64,000 bases of DNA from assembly GCF_023343835.1 (NCBI RefSeq), contig NC_064437.1:46406967-46470966 (forward strand), in the 5' to 3' direction. This document shows positions 42,501 to 57,151 of this stretch, in pieces (position 1 is the stretch's first letter; the number at the start of each line of letters is the position of its first letter). This DNA comes from Lagopus muta. Taxonomy: Eukaryota; Chordata; Aves; Galliformes; Phasianidae. The translations under genes and the position numbers were made by a program. Below the pieces are notes generated by a model. The model did no database searches and was not told where the DNA came from. It was given only the letters and a program-made list of their open reading frames with translations.

Positions 42501-44335
42501 AGCATGCCTCTTCCTGCAGTTTCAGATATGTTTTCTGTATAGCACAAAAAAGTTATCTACTTTAAAAATATATATTTTCAACAGCTGAATAAGTGTTTAG
42601 AAATGGAAGAACAGGAGCTACAGAGAAGTTTGGGGGATAGCACAGCATCTTTGAAGCAAAATGAAATTCTAGAACATTGGACTAAGAAACATCACAGTGG
42701 ATACTGGATATATAATAGTAATGCCCAGTGAAACTAAGTCAGATTTTTGCCTCGGTCATTGCACCTCTAGCTCCTGGAAGCTCAGAGGACCGAATGAAGT
42801 ACTGGTCACTGGAATGTAGTCTTGCAGGAGCAGAAGATATGGATGCTAGTAGCACCTTTCTTTGCAGGAGAATTATGGAAATAATTGTTAGTTTGTTAGA
42901 TGCTTAAATATTCAGTCCTGGGTGATGTATGAGTACTGCAGATAAATTGAGGGATTGGAAAAAAAACTTCTCCACATTTCTTCTGTGAAGCGTTTTGGAG
43001 ACTGGCAGTCTGCAGCCTTTCAGCAGCATTTAAATTCAGTCTCTTGAAAAGAAAAGCATCTCTCTCTCCAGTAGATTGCCATTTCTCAGTTTGAAATCAA
43101 CCCCCAGAGGGTTTCTCAAACAGCTGACCATTAAACACGGTAAAGAACAAAGATCAATTGAGAACACATTTAGATTTTTAAGCTTCCTGGACTGCTTTTA
43201 ATTTATTTGAATCAACATTGGGAGTTATTACCACGGTCACTTTGGCCTTTTATTTGTTCCACATTTTTTTTCATCTAAACAATCAACTTCAGGGATGCCC
43301 AACTGCTTTCTTTAGTATTTTAATCTTTTTTTCTAATCTCTTCCAAATATTCCTAGAGTTATCAAAGGATTATACTTCTAATGCAGAAAACATCTTTAAA
43401 TAGAAACAGAACAGTGTTTATGAGTCTAGAGGGAGTTTGCAAGAAACTTGTGCAAACAGAATTGTGTTGTGGAACCTTAATCATTCAGTAGCCCACCAAA
43501 GGACATACAGCTCCAAAGGATTTACAGTCCAGATATTAATTGGGAGTAGTCAGTGGTTTGGGTGCATTTATGCCTTTTGGCTTTCAGGAGGGTATTCCTA
43601 AATGCAGTTTGTAGCAAGCTCTGGGAATGAAAACTGCTGAAGTGTGAGCAGCTTTGGCCTTAGATGTTCTCAAGCCTAAACTCTTTGTTTCTACAGTATT
43701 GCCACCAGAACTGTGATGTCAAACACGTGGCTTTGTTGTGAGGCTTGCCTTATTTGCTGTTTTTCTGTTTTTGGGTTTTGAGTTTGTTTGTTGCTTTCTT
43801 TTTTTAAATGCTGCTGGAGTCCTGAGGTAAGTGATGGTATTAGCTTTTAGAGTTTTAAAATGCTTTTAATTATTACATTGTATCAAATATTAATACTCTT
43901 CTCTGTATTATAGTCAATATGCATTCACTCAGTTCTCCTTTGAATTTCAAAATCCCTTGCACGTTTTTGAGAGTTATAGTTAGGATGTTTGAGTGTTGAA
44001 AGCTGATGGCAATCAAACATTGCTGTCAAGAGGAAAATAACAACATGTGAGCATACACACATGGTAAGACCACTACAGTGGCTAATACGTAGAAATGCAA
44101 GAGGCCCTGAGGCCATGTTAGTACAGCAGCTTCTCTGGACTAATACATAATTCTCACCGGGGCCACTTAATTTCTGTGCTCAGGCAGCTTTGTCATTTAC
44201 TATGCTCAAGCTAACTTAGTCAGACAGCATAACTACTGCTGGACGGCAGTGTTTGTAGTGCTGGCATGTAACTGCACAAAAGGACAAGCACCTGGGAACC
44301 AATAAACAGCAGAGAATCCCAGGTTCTGATTAGTG

Positions 44336-44375
44336 TGCTACTCCCTTGAAAATTTCTATTTTCAAGGGAATAGCA
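44336..44375. repeat. Inverted repeat, 18-bp arms with one mismatch, 4-base loop
   Basis: Left arm TGCTACTCCCTTGAAAAT, loop TTCT, right arm ATTTTCAAGGGAATAGCA. The single mismatch is C/A at the sixth pair. It would form a stable hairpin in DNA or RNA. Confidence 0.9.
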
Positions 44376-47300
44376 TGTGATAATGTCAATAGACAGGAGA
44401 GTGTTCATTCTGAATAGTTGTAGTGTAGATCTGGCTTATTACATTTAGGGGAGGGTGGATGGATGTGTCCCAAAAAGCAGATTTGGGCAGATGGTAGTCA
44501 AGTGATCAGTCCCACCGCTACCCACAGTGAGTCTGGGTCTGTGGGTGAAAAGGTGCTGCATGGAGCACTCTCATTTCTGTACTTTTTTGCAGGTATGTTA
44601 GTTCTCACTTACCAACAACTTACATATTTGTCTCTATAAGGTGCTATAGCTTTCCCCTGATGCACCTGTTAGCCTTGGGTGCCTGTGAATCCTAGGACAG
44701 AACTCTTCAAATTGGGTGAGACTGCATGCTAGCCAGAGCACTGCAGAAGCCCTTGTTAGACTCTTTGCCTTTTCCTTCAAAACACAAATTTTGATGTGCC
44801 TTTTTCGGTCTGCTTGCTCATAGAAGCTGCCTGTTATATTTTGTGCCAGTGTTGAAAAATATCCCTTCCACTGAGAACTGTTGCATCTGAGGTAACTCAG
44901 AGCAAATATGACCGCCTGCGTAGTGACTCATAGTGCAGTCCAGTTTTCAACAGGGTTTACTTAAGGTGTTGTTGTTCAGTCTTTATCATCTTTGTTCAGC
45001 ATGGGAACGGCAACTGTATTTCCTGCATAAAAGTTTTTGAAAACATAATTCTGTTCACAAGTTTATAACACCACTGATTTGAGTGCATCCTTAATTGTTG
45101 TAATTTGCCTTCAGCTGACAAAACAAATGCACAGAACAAGACTCATGCTATGCAAACAGAACATGGCACTTAATTGTTTTGGGCAGTACGTCCAGATGCT
45201 GTTACCGCAGGAGATGATTGTCTAGGGTTGGGGTAGGACTTTTGAAGAGGCTCAAGACAATTCCATTTAGGGTGAAATATTTGTTTTCCACTGTCCTTTA
45301 ATCAAAATCAAACTGAGGTTTCCAGGGATTGTAATAAGGTCTTCAGTTGAATTTGGCTCTTTTGCAGCCCATCAAAAGAAGTTGTCCTTGACAAAAACAA
45401 TATTTTAAATATCTGCTCACAAGCTCTGGAGCCAAAAGGTTGCTGTTTCATTTGGCAAAATACCTTCCAAAGAACAAGGCTGAGACCTGAAACTGAGCCA
45501 AAATAAGCTCCAGCAGATGCTTAGCCTAGAAAGCACTAGACAGCATGGCTAATAACACTGTTGAAAGAATGGGATGGGCAGCTCACTAGCTCTGATTTGT
45601 TGGGTGGATAAGCTGCATGCCTTCTGTCCTATTGCTCTGCCAGCTAGAAGTCCCAGCAGACACCTTCCAGAGTTGATTCAGTTCTTGCTGTATGTACTGC
45701 TGTTGTCAGCAATAGACCTCTTCAGAGCAGGTGTGGAGCTGAATGCCATCCTCTCATAAAGGATTCTATTTAACGTGAATAGTGGAAATCCTTTTGATCA
45801 AGAAGCTTTGTTGCATTGGTCCATTCACACTTTCCATAGCACATCTAGTATTGCAGCTTGGGGGGAAAAAAAGAAAAAAAAATCAGTTGCTAGTGAAATT
45901 TAAGAACTGTGAAAACTGTGCTCCTCTGACTGAGATTAATTGGCTAAAGTTCTCCTTCCTTCCACCTTGCCAGTTCTGGCCTACTTTGTCCTCATACAGG
46001 GCTGTTGTTAATCTCGGATCTGGTGAGAGACCGAATAGACTTCTTGGTGCGTTTTCTACTGATGTAGACATGAGGTCTGGGACTCTGAGGCAAAGGCAGA
46101 GCTGGACTGCAGTGCCCAGCAGATGGTTAGTTCTGGCTGTTGTGAAAGCACCTGACTGTGCTGCTCTAGGGCAATTTCTGTGAAACTATGGCTTAAGTAC
46201 TTCTCATTTTTTCATATCCTGACAGTGAGCGGAGGTGAGGACAAACAATCTAGAAAGCTTTCTTGGGGTACAGACATGCTTGTCCTGTAACCAGAACTGA
46301 AGGCCTGTGTTTTTAAGTCAGACTCTCATCACAGATCTTACCAGAACATAGACAGCAACTGCTGCTCTTTTGGAAACAGGTAGTCAGTCTAGATAGCTTT
46401 GTTCAAGTTAAGAAATACCAAGTGTCAGTGCTCAAGGCAAAAGCTAAATATATTCTAGTGGTGCTTTTGCTGCAAGAGAGGCTGGGGCAGATTCTTATCT
46501 CAGTAACTTTGGTGCATGCCTGGAAGAGGCCTTCTGTCTGGTATAACAGATACCAGGCTGTCTTATGAAATAAAATGTTCTAGTTTGAGGGGGAGAGGAA
46601 TGGTGAGGAAAGAAGAGCAAGTGATGATGTTAAAAATCTCTTAATTTGAAGAAGCAAGTGTTTGTATGTGTGGCTCTATTTATTTAGACTAGCTTTGACA
46701 CTGAGCCTCTTCTCCAGGCAAAATTCAGAAGGAGCTTTGCTTTATTTGCTCCTGCGTAGCCTGTGCCCACAGAAATAGTGCAGTGTGATTCATGCTCCTT
46801 TGTATATCTCCAGCATCTCTGAATCCAAGTAACAGGTAATCTCATTCCGTAACTGTTACTGCTATTATCTGAGCTTCAGGTTTCAGAAACACTGCGTTGG
46901 GTTTATAGTTATTCTGTTGAGTTACTATCCTGATGTAATTCTAATGAGGTTAGTGTAGACACGGCAATAGCAAGAAAAGTTCTTGGGAAGGTAGGATTCA
47001 GGGTAAAACATTGAAAAGCTCAGCTTAAGAGCATCTGGTACTCCCTAGAAATCTGACTGTACTAAATATGTAGCAGTGTTAGGTTTCAAGAGTGTGCTCA
47101 GGAAAGTACACTGCCAGAAAAACCTCATTCCCACTCTTTCCTGGGAGTTGCTTTGGGCCCATGCTGAACAAGATTGTTGCACTGCAAACTGCTTGGTTTG
47201 TGTGGCTTGGCTACAGATGCTGTTGGGGGATGTTTGATTTGCTCTAGAACTTGTGGGGTCTGGTAGAAGAAGAGGCTTTTTATGTCATTAAAAAAAAAAA

Positions 47301-50300
47301 ACTGTAGAGGTTTGTGGTAAAAGCTGGTGTATTGGTTTCAGCTTTGAGTTAATGAAACCATAGCAACGTGCCACAGGATGCAGCAATGCATAGGCTACAT
47401 ATAACAACTGTTTAGCTTCCAAGGAAGGAAGAATAAAAATGATACTTGATTTTAAATTGGGCTAAGGCTCTGCACTTAACAGCAAGAAGTCTTGGACATA
47501 AATAAGCCATCAAGCTTTCATCTAGCAGAAGCTAGATGTGGTTCCTCTGAGGAGACTTTGCCTTTGGAAAAAGACTAAGCATTAATATGAGACCAGCCAT
47601 CTCTGTAAGCTTAGGCAACAAGAAAGAAATGCTGCTTATTGGATAGGAAATGCACTGAAAAGAAAATGTAGTTAAAGGAGTAGGCATATTATTTTCTGTG
47701 AGGGGATGAATTTTTTTTCTTAGTCTGAGGTTTGACCTCAGACTTTATTCTTCCTTGTGTTATTTTAACTGGTGATCTATAAGCTCAGGGCACTGTGTTT
47801 CAAATGACACTGCTGTCATTTAGCACCATTTTTTCTCTCCATTTCTTACCTTGTGAAACATCTCAATTCAACAAAACCTAAATTGCTGAGGATAACTTCT
47901 TTGGTGGCTTTTAGGGTTTTTTTTGAGGGCTGCCATTAATTTGACATCTGCAAGATTCAAAGCATTTACTGTACAAAACCAGTATACAAGCACTATTTAT
48001 TCTTGAGCACTGTGAACTTGCAGCATTCCTGGCACATAGGAAATCTTAGTTCATTTGTATGCAAGCTCAGAATAGAACCACTGCTGGCAGTAATCTGTAA
48101 ATCAGAAAATTTTACATACCCCCCTTTGGAAATTGCAGTTACTGATTGAAATCACCTGTTTGCACATTACACAATGAGGTATTGAGCAACACAGAACAGC
48201 TGAACAGGATACAATGATCTGAAATCTCTAGCCAAGTCCTTCTGCTTTTGGAGGAGGGATGTTAGGAACCTAGAGAGTTTGTAGTTTGCCTTGAGTTCTT
48301 TGGGTTCCATGTTCCCTTGGAAAGGAAGCCTAAAAGCTCTTGCTTTCTCTAGTCCTGGTGAGTGTGTGGCCAGACTACTGTGCTAGTCAGGTGAGACTAA
48401 GAAACAGTATGTAGACAGGGCATGAGGGGGAAAAATTTTTTTTCAATTTTTGACCATATCTATGAGAGAGGTTCTGTCTGCAGTGTGATGTTCTAGCAAC
48501 TGACCAAACAGAAGTATTATACATTCATAGAACTATGAGGTGTGTTGTGTTGTCCAAAGATAAAATATAAAATCTTGTGTCTTTTCTCTGCTAAATCCAT
48601 AGATGTCAGCCCTTTGGGGCTTGCTTGTTGTTGCTTAAATCATGCCTGTAACTCCAGCTCTAACAGTGTTTTCTATGCCAAGAATATGATCTTACCTGAA
48701 GATGTTCTTGGGTCTCTCAGTTTTCTCCATCCTGAAATCAGTTCAAACTTCAGCACAAGTAAATGCACTGGCAATTAGAGATGCTATACACATAGCAGTA
48801 ACATCACTGAGATGTGTTCTTATATTAGAGATCTGTGATCCTCTCCTGTACTCAGTTACTGTTGTGTGGGTTGGGAATGAGGGGAGTGAAGACACAGTAA
48901 GAAGCATAAGGATTGCTTTGCTCTTGCTTCTCCTAGCAAATCAGAGTATGCTTACAAAAATCTAGCAGGATACAAATGAAAGCAATTTCTTCTTCAATTA
49001 AAGATGATGATAACAAATGGACCTTTTTCTTGACAGTCTTTATATAATTTATGTCTGTAAGTGGATATAAAAGATCATAAATATATATAAACTTGGAAAT
49101 TTCTTTATGAATGGGATGCATTTTAGGTTAATGAAGACCTTAGTGCTCTGACAGCTGATCTTGATCCATCTAATAATGGAATTTCAGATGTTCTTGATTT
49201 GATCCAAGACTTTCTCTATTAATTAAATCAGTTGCATTTGGAGGTATCCAAAACATTATTTCTGAAGTATCCTGTTGCATGTAAGATTTTTTTTCATCCT
49301 GTACTTGCTCTTCTGAGTCTTCTAAAGCATTGATCAGGCTGCTCTACATGTTACTTAAGTGCTAATTTAGTGAGAAATGTACAAGTGTTCTCTCTAGAAA
49401 ATTGTGAGAGCTATCGTAACTCCACCTGGCTATCAGAATACAACATGAGGGTAAGTCAGTATTGAATTCAAAAGCTTTTTCTTAATTAGAATGAACTTGA
49501 AGGTTTTGTCTTTTTTTTTTTAATGGGATTGTTCATGTTGCATCTTCCATTTTGCCTGACACTTTCTGCTTTAAGTTTTGCTGATGGACTCAGTGGTATT
49601 TCTGTCCCATGTGGATAACTTGATGAGTTGATATGTCTTCATGGTGTAAGCAAATATGCTTAAGTGATTGGACCTGAGGTCGCAGTTGAGTTGCAGGAGG
49701 AGACAAAGATTGCTGTATATCAGTTCTCCAGTTGCCTGTTCATATGACAAAGTCTGAATAGATCAAAGTTGATGGCTTTATATTGTATTTGTTCTGAAGA
49801 TTTTATTTGGGGAAGTGACCTTCTTTGTAGGTCTTCCTTGTCTCTACAGCTGTAAATGTATAGCAAGTGAATAGGAACTACCACATTCAGTCAGTTTGGG
49901 TTTCCAGGCCAGCACCCTTGCCTGTATTAATACATACCATTCTTTGCAATGGCCTAGAAGAAATTGTAAGATATTCTATGCCATGAAGTTCTTCTCCTGA
50001 AAGGATAAAAAAAAATGTTATTTCATATTAGTTTTGGTGTACAAGTTCCTTTGTGTGTCATCTGTTGCCATTTCAAATCAAGAAATGCAGCTTAATGACT
50101 GGCCTTGTGAGCATCTCAAAAATTGATAGATCCACCCTCAATCCAAACATCTCTGGGTGGCTCAGTGGGAGGGAACCAATTCCAGGAGGGCACTCCCCAA
50201 CTTGTTATGCAACTTGATCATCCAGGCATTCAAAACATTTCCCATAGGTGATCTTGATGTTTCCAGCTTGCTCAAGAGACCAACCTTTGCCTCTACTCTG

Positions 50301-53300
50301 AACTCTGGCTGCCTCATCTACATTTTGGAGAGGTCAAGAGGAGTGCCATCTAAATGATTGTGCAAAGCTATATGGGACACCATGGTGGGTGGCACTGTTG
50401 AGATCCCACAAGAAGGGATGCTTGCAGGAAATAGCCATAAGGCAGGGCTGGCAAACAAAATAGCAAGCCAGAGTTGCTGAGAGTCTGCAATGTTTGTAGA
50501 GCATCCTGAGCTGTGCTTTCTGTATGCAAGACTGTTGTTTATGCATATATTAGTTTTTAGGATAAATCTTCAAAATGTCACCAGATATTTGATGCCAGCA
50601 GCTAGCTCAGAGGTTCTCAGTTTAGTTGGGATGGTATTCGATACTAATGAAAATCAATACTTGAGGGTATTTAGAGTGGGAAATGTGACAGTAGAAAGGT
50701 AGCATTTTGTGGTCTGTCAATTCTGCATGTATGTTACCATGTATTTGAAGATATATGTACTGTAGTTTTATTCTGTAGTAGGTTGTCCGTCCTCTTGAGA
50801 TGAAGGAGGACTAAAGTGTTTCCTTGAGAACCTCAGAACAAACCTGGAATTTGATTTCATATATCTGGTCTAATGGATAACTGATTTAATGATGGTGCTG
50901 CTAATGTTAAGACATCAAAGCTGAAGCATTCTGGGGATTTGTCTATAAAAAAAAAAAAAATTGTGTATATCAGGTGAGAAGGCTTTTGTCTTGGTTCTAG
51001 TAGAGATTCAGGAGTCAAGGAAAAGATGAAAGAACAACCAGTACTGCTTGTGTCTCTGAGACTCTGGATGAGCAGCAAGGTCAGGTTTCCATTGCTGCTG
51101 GGAATCTTTTAACAGTAAGAGAGAGGATTTGTGAAGAAGGAAACATACAAAACTACAAGACAGTGTGCTAGAATCCTTGACAGAGCTAGAAATATGAAGT
51201 TGGTCTTAGCATATCTACTTGCTAATTCCTCTACTGAATTCCTGCTGCTTCTCAAAAAAGCTCTATGAAACTGCCTATGTTCAGGAAAGCATTGTGTTTA
51301 CAGTTCTGCAAAGAATTAACTTGGCTTACCTGCTGACTTGTAAACCAATCCCTGATTTCCTTTAGTTTTAATGTTAGGCTTGCAAGAAAAAGGCTTGTAA
51401 CCTTCCCAGTCCTCCAAATCATGGTTGTAGAAGCTGGCTTTGATGTCTACTACTTGTTCCTGCTGAGTTTGCTTTTTATTCTCTAGACAGGATGCTCAGT
51501 TTCTGTTATACTGGAGAAGGGAAGGGTCTGGCAAAATCAAGTGAACAATTGTGGTGGTTTAAATACCTGGGTCTAACATCAAACTACTTTTAATCGTGTT
51601 CTAAATATTGTCTGTATTTTCTATGTATCTATGTCTATTTTCCTATCTATAGGTATGATAAATACTTTTTTCTTCTGTCTTACATGCAGTTACAAACTCT
51701 TTAGGATAGTGATGTTTTGGTTCATAAGGCTAAGAGGGCTCTTGTGACCCTTAAGCACAGTATTAATGTTGTCACCAATTAAATGATCTAAAGATTTTGG
51801 CCACTGGCTCAATATTCAAGCTGTGGAGCACAGTCTGATTCAACACTTGCAGGGAGTGTATCCTAATTGAACTGTGTAAAGCAAAGCACTCTTTGTGACA
51901 TCAGCTAAATGCTATTACCTTGGTTTGTTGTTGTGGGGTGTTTTTGTTTTTCTTTTTTTGCAGCCAGACATATTTTGGAGGGTGGGGAAAAGCTTGTTTT
52001 CTCTAATGTGTATTTCTTCATTGTGCACTCTGTTGCATTAGCAAGTGAGGGGGAAAAAAGTAATCATCCTCTTCTGTCCAGTTTAAGTTTACTGTCCTGG
52101 AAGTGCGGTTTCTACTGGCATGGACTGAGAGCTTCCAAAAAAATAACTAAAGATTACATGGAATATACAGTTCTGTTTTGACATTGCGTATATCTAGCAC
52201 TTATCTAAAAGATAACTGATATAATTAAAGCAGTTCAACACCATCCCCAGCTGAAAAAAGTTTTAACAGAATAGCTCTCGAAGTTTGGATTTGTGTCTTT
52301 TGGACCAAGTTATTTTTTAAAGTTGGAGTCTAGTTTGGAGTTTTGGATCCTGTTTGAGTTTAAAACATGATTGAGAAAGCAGTTTGGCTTGTTAGTTCTC
52401 GTGTCTGCTGGTTCAAAATTCATTCATAGGAGTTCTCCAAGAAGCAGTTCAGCATCATATTTGCAAAATAATCAGATATTAATAGAATATAAACAGTAAA
52501 GCTCTACATTGGAGATTCAGTATTAGACTCTTGTGTGCCTGGGCTTTCTGGCAATTGTTAAACAACTGGCTAGAGAGAAACTGTATGTGTGTGTATTTAT
52601 ATAGTTCCCTTTTGCCATGATACCTCCTGAGGAGATCTGAATCAGTTCTAATATGATATGAGATCTTTGGTACGAACAGCAGAAGTCACTGCAAAGCTGA
52701 TTGGGAGTGCTGACAGGAACTACACAGGCTTGTTCTGCTGAGCATAAAGTTCTTCAGAAAATCAAAGCAATAGCCACAGAATGGGAAATTACTAAATAAG
52801 AATGCTATAGAAGACATGGAAGTACCTGAACTTAGCATCTAGTCCTTCCCTTTATTCTTCATTTAATCTTCCGTCAGGGTGAGCACTAGTAAAATTCAGA
52901 TATAGTCATGAGTCCTAAATTTGTTAAAATACTCAAATATTTGATCAGCAAACAGAGGTCATCTGGATAATAGAGAAGGTGGTTTGTGATAGGCATGTGA
53001 GAGATCATACTGTTTAACAGTGTAATGCAGTTTGTGGGCTCTGGGGATTAACATTTTCCTTTTGCAGTGGGGAACATTTTCTGAAGTAGGCAGAAGCCAG
53101 TGAATTCCTACTCAAGAACTTTCTGAGTTGACTCCATGCTTAGTAAGGGTTCAGATTTAAAGTATCTAGTTTTAAGTTGTTTTGAGATGCAACTCCTTAT
53201 TCTTTATTGAGGAGAATAATCTCATTCTTTAGAGAATTAAACTGATGAGAAAATAATTCTATTTCTTTTGTCTTTTACATATATATTACTTTGTTAGAGA

Positions 53301-56300
53301 TGGCCTACAAGCAGGAAGAAGATGGTTTACATGTTTTACTCTTTTAAATCATACTCTCAAGGGAACAGTGAGTGGTGACTTTCAGAAAACAAGGGAAGCT
53401 TTGTTGGCAGAAGACAACAGATAAGAGAATTCCCCAGTTAGCTACATTCAGTCTATTTCTGACTGTGCCCTGCTTGTTAGTCCTTGTCAATTTGGTCTTG
53501 CACCTATGGGACATGCGAGACTCGGCATGACATAAGTATTGATTCAAATGCATACTTCCTTGCTTTATATCTTGTATATCTGGTGCCCATTAACTACCAT
53601 GTAATGTAGATTATAGCCAATTTGTAAATATATCCTTTCTCTTGATAGCTGGTAAGTAATATTAAATGATGGCAATAATATTCACCTATTTACAAAAAAA
53701 CTGGCTCTGGAAGTTCCTACCACATGTAAATGGAGAATGGTTCTGGCTTGGCTGACACAATCCATGCTTGCCGTATAAACTGACAACTACTTAATGTCAG
53801 AAGAGTGGTGGGTGTTCTATGTAACCTCAAACAAGTTCTGTGAATTAAACACCAAAGATCTTTCCCAAATAAGCACTTAACAAACCAATAAAAATGAACA
53901 AGCTTGAAGTCCCAGGATCACTTCACCATTTACAACAAATATTTCTCAGTAGTGAAGGCAGTGTTGGTGTCACTCTGTCATTCACATTATGCAGGGGGCA
54001 GTACAGGAAACTGCCCAGGCTGAGTGGAAGTGAAAGATGTGGTTTTGTCAGATGGTTCCATCTCTGTTTTGCTTTTCTTGTTCAGTAACTGGTTGGTTCT
54101 GGTAGCACAGTGGTTTGCAGGGTACAAAACCATAGGTTTCTTGCTGCCTCCTGGAAACCTGATAGCCCATGCTATTAAATTTACACTGTTTGATTTGTTC
54201 TTTTCTAGACCGTTAGCTCATTTGCATTCTGCCAGAAGATATAACCCTGCAGGCAGTTGAGAGAATGCTCTGTGAATGTTGTGGTTTGGCTAGTGTATCA
54301 GCTAGTGCTGGCTCTGGCCAAGCTGCTTGACTGGGTTTTCCTGGGACTGCAAAGAAGCCCCAGTGGTGTATTAAAGGCAATTGCTGGGTTGTTTTTTTTT
54401 TTTTTAAAGCTGTGGGGGGTGGGATCTGTATCCCCACTATGGAGCTGTAATGTAGCACCATTGCAGAGGATAAGACTTCAACCTCTTCTGGAAGAAGCTG
54501 TATGTGTATGTTGGAGAGAGCTTTCTTTATGGAAGTGCTGGGGGTAAAGGCTTTTGCAAGAGACTTCAGGATGCATCACAGCAAACTCAGAGCAGTACCA
54601 TGTGTAGTGAAGATACTAAGTTGTTGGTGGATGTTTGAAGGCCTTCCTGGAGGCTGATCCAGTGTATATGCTGCCTGAAATGAGCTTGTAGCCAGGCTGG
54701 CAACAATACGTATCTAATCTGCCCTTCTGTAGAAGCAGTGGGAAGGAGGTGGTTATATGTGGGTTAATTGATAGTGGCATGAGTTAAGAGGGATCTTGAT
54801 TTGCCCAAATTGAGCAAACTTGTCAAAAGACGTATTTGAGAAGTAGCCTAAGTTGTATTTTGTTCTTGTTCACTCTTATGATTTTTCTTCATTCTTAAGA
54901 TTCCTCACCAGCACTATTGCAAGGTGAAAGCTGGAAAGGAATGGGGAAAAAAAACACAGAACTAAAGGCTAAGCACTGAATGCTGAATAGCATCACCATG
55001 CTGTTATCTATGCTTGCATAACATAATGTGCAGTATGGGGAGCTGCTGTGCTTTGTGTTGCTTTTCAGTGTCATGCTTTACGTAACGTGATACGTAATGC
55101 ATAATGCACTGTTATCCATGTGCTGCAGTTTAAGGAAACTCCCATAGAGTCACAACTGTTCTTATGAGCTAAAAGAATCCTGTTTTTTCTTGTTTTGTTT
55201 ATTTTTCTGTTTAATGCTTTCCTGCAAATGTGTTGAATTCTGTTAGAAGAATTTGTACCACTTGTTGGAATTTTCTTGGTCCCTCCTTCCTATTTTCAGA
55301 AGGAAAAAGTAGCTGGATCTACCAAGAATGCTTTCTCCAGCTGGTTACCAATATCCAAAACCACCTCCTGTTCCCAGGAATGACACTTGCCAGGTCATCA
55401 CAGAGCATGAATTCTGACTTTTTGCAAGGGTGAAATTGCTTGGTTCTCCCATAGCAGAGAGATGACTTCTGTTTGTACTGTTACTAGGCTCTCAAATATC
55501 TTTTTGCAGGTTTTTTGCCCTAAACTGCTGGCTTTATTTTTTTTCATTCAAGAATCAGGTGTTTGTAGCTGTATGTAGAAAAGGAAGTGAAAGATGGGAT
55601 GTAGGGCAATGTCAGCTGAAAATATTTGTGTTGTATTAAACATCCAAAATCATATGAAGACTAATCTACATAATCTGTCTTTAAAAAGATCGATGCTATT
55701 ATCTTTCTAAAGCAATTGATCATGTGGTTAAAGCATTGTCTTGCTAAATATGCTGGCAACTGCAGAATAATATCACAGTATGAAAGCACAAATTAGTGGT
55801 TGGCACAACAAAACTGATTTGCAAATTGTATAGCTCTGCTGAAAAGCTTTATGAAGAATCTTCCCCTCCCCCAAGTTCTGTGGTACTTCCAGCTTGCAGT
55901 GTGATTTAAGTTCTTGACTTTTTTTTTGTGTATTTAAGGGAGAGATGCTACATGCTAATAATCTGAGCAGGAAAGTGTTGCTTTTGGAAGGCTGTGTAGT
56001 TGAAAGTGGAGAGTCACTGAACTAAAAGAGGCACAGCAGACAGTAAAGGAAGAAAATTACTGAACCTTGGATTTATTAGTGGAGTTTCCACTCTGTGAAA
56101 ATAAAGTTGTCTCAGAAGCTACTGTTCTGAACAGACTTCATGATGGATCCCTACAGCTTCAAATTGGCTTGTGTGCAAAGCCTTGTATTTAAAATATATA
56201 TATATATAAAATAATCTTATTCATGTGCTAAATAAATGAGTTAGCTGTTCAGTCACTCAAACTTGGGCAGAAAAATACTGAGAAATACGGCTACTGAGTA

Positions 56301-57121
56301 CAACCTCTTCTCAGTGGGGATATCAGCCTGAAGAAAAAATAATTGTGGTATTAAAACTAATATATAATACCAACTTAGTGCCATCTTATGTTGTCTGAAG
56401 ACAACACTCAAAAGCAGTAGAAATTAGGGTGGGGAATAATAAATCACAAATATCTGAGAATTCTCTGCTGAAATTAAAAGGCCAGGGTACCATGTTTTGT
56501 ACTTACAACCCAGATAAGGAAATGGCATATCATGTACAAACATCTGAAAAGACTCTAATACGTAAGCAGCAGGTGGACAATGATTTGTCTTAAATTGCTC
56601 TGCTGATACCATGTCCAGGGCAGGGCTTGGTGGAGAAATGGTTTTGCAAGAACTCCTCAGACTGGGCCAGGGTTTCAATGGGGGCCTCTGGGTCCTGGAA
56701 CCTTTACCTCTTGGGGACTGGCTGGTGGTGAGCAGCCTGAGGATGAGCTTAGGCATGAAGTGATAGAACTTGGAACATAGAATCCCTTCCTGAGAGGCTT
56801 TGAGAACAGTCAGAATTCATAGAAGTTTTGCAGTGATGAATGTACTGACTGTTTACTGACTCAAATAGCTTCTGAATGATAGAGCCTCTCTGACAACATC
56901 TGACTACGAGCTCAAATTATATTTCACTTTGCAAGCTTTAAATACTTGGAAGTGTCTTCATCATCCCTGCTCCTCCAGCATCCAGTGCTAAACTCTGAGA
57001 CTGAAGGGACTTAGAGTGTTTTCCCCAGTCAGAAACATCCTTGTGTGTCAGATAAGGGCTCTCTATCTTCACTTAAGTTTTCTTCAAAGGATTGCTGAAA
57101 TGGTAGGCAAGTTTTAATTAT

Positions 57122-57151
57122 GCTAGTGATATACTAGTTTATATCACTAGC
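57122..57151. repeat. Perfect 12-bp inverted repeat with 6-base loop
   Basis: GCTAGTGATATA, CTAGTT, TATATCACTAGC. The motif ACTAGTGAT recurs just downstream (57167-57175), giving a cluster of related units. Confidence 0.9.

Noticed and set aside
42584-42731. Acceptor-like TTTTCAACAG followed by 48 open codons (LNKCLEMEEQELQRSLG...)
   Set aside because: It has a weak pyrimidine tract, no homologue recognised and no partner exon nearby; it is listed here so that it can be revisited.
45782-46183. 133-codon + strand frame
   Set aside because: It is the longest frame in the gene-poor half but contains a poly-Lys tract from an A-rich run, no domain-like pattern and no flanking gene signals.
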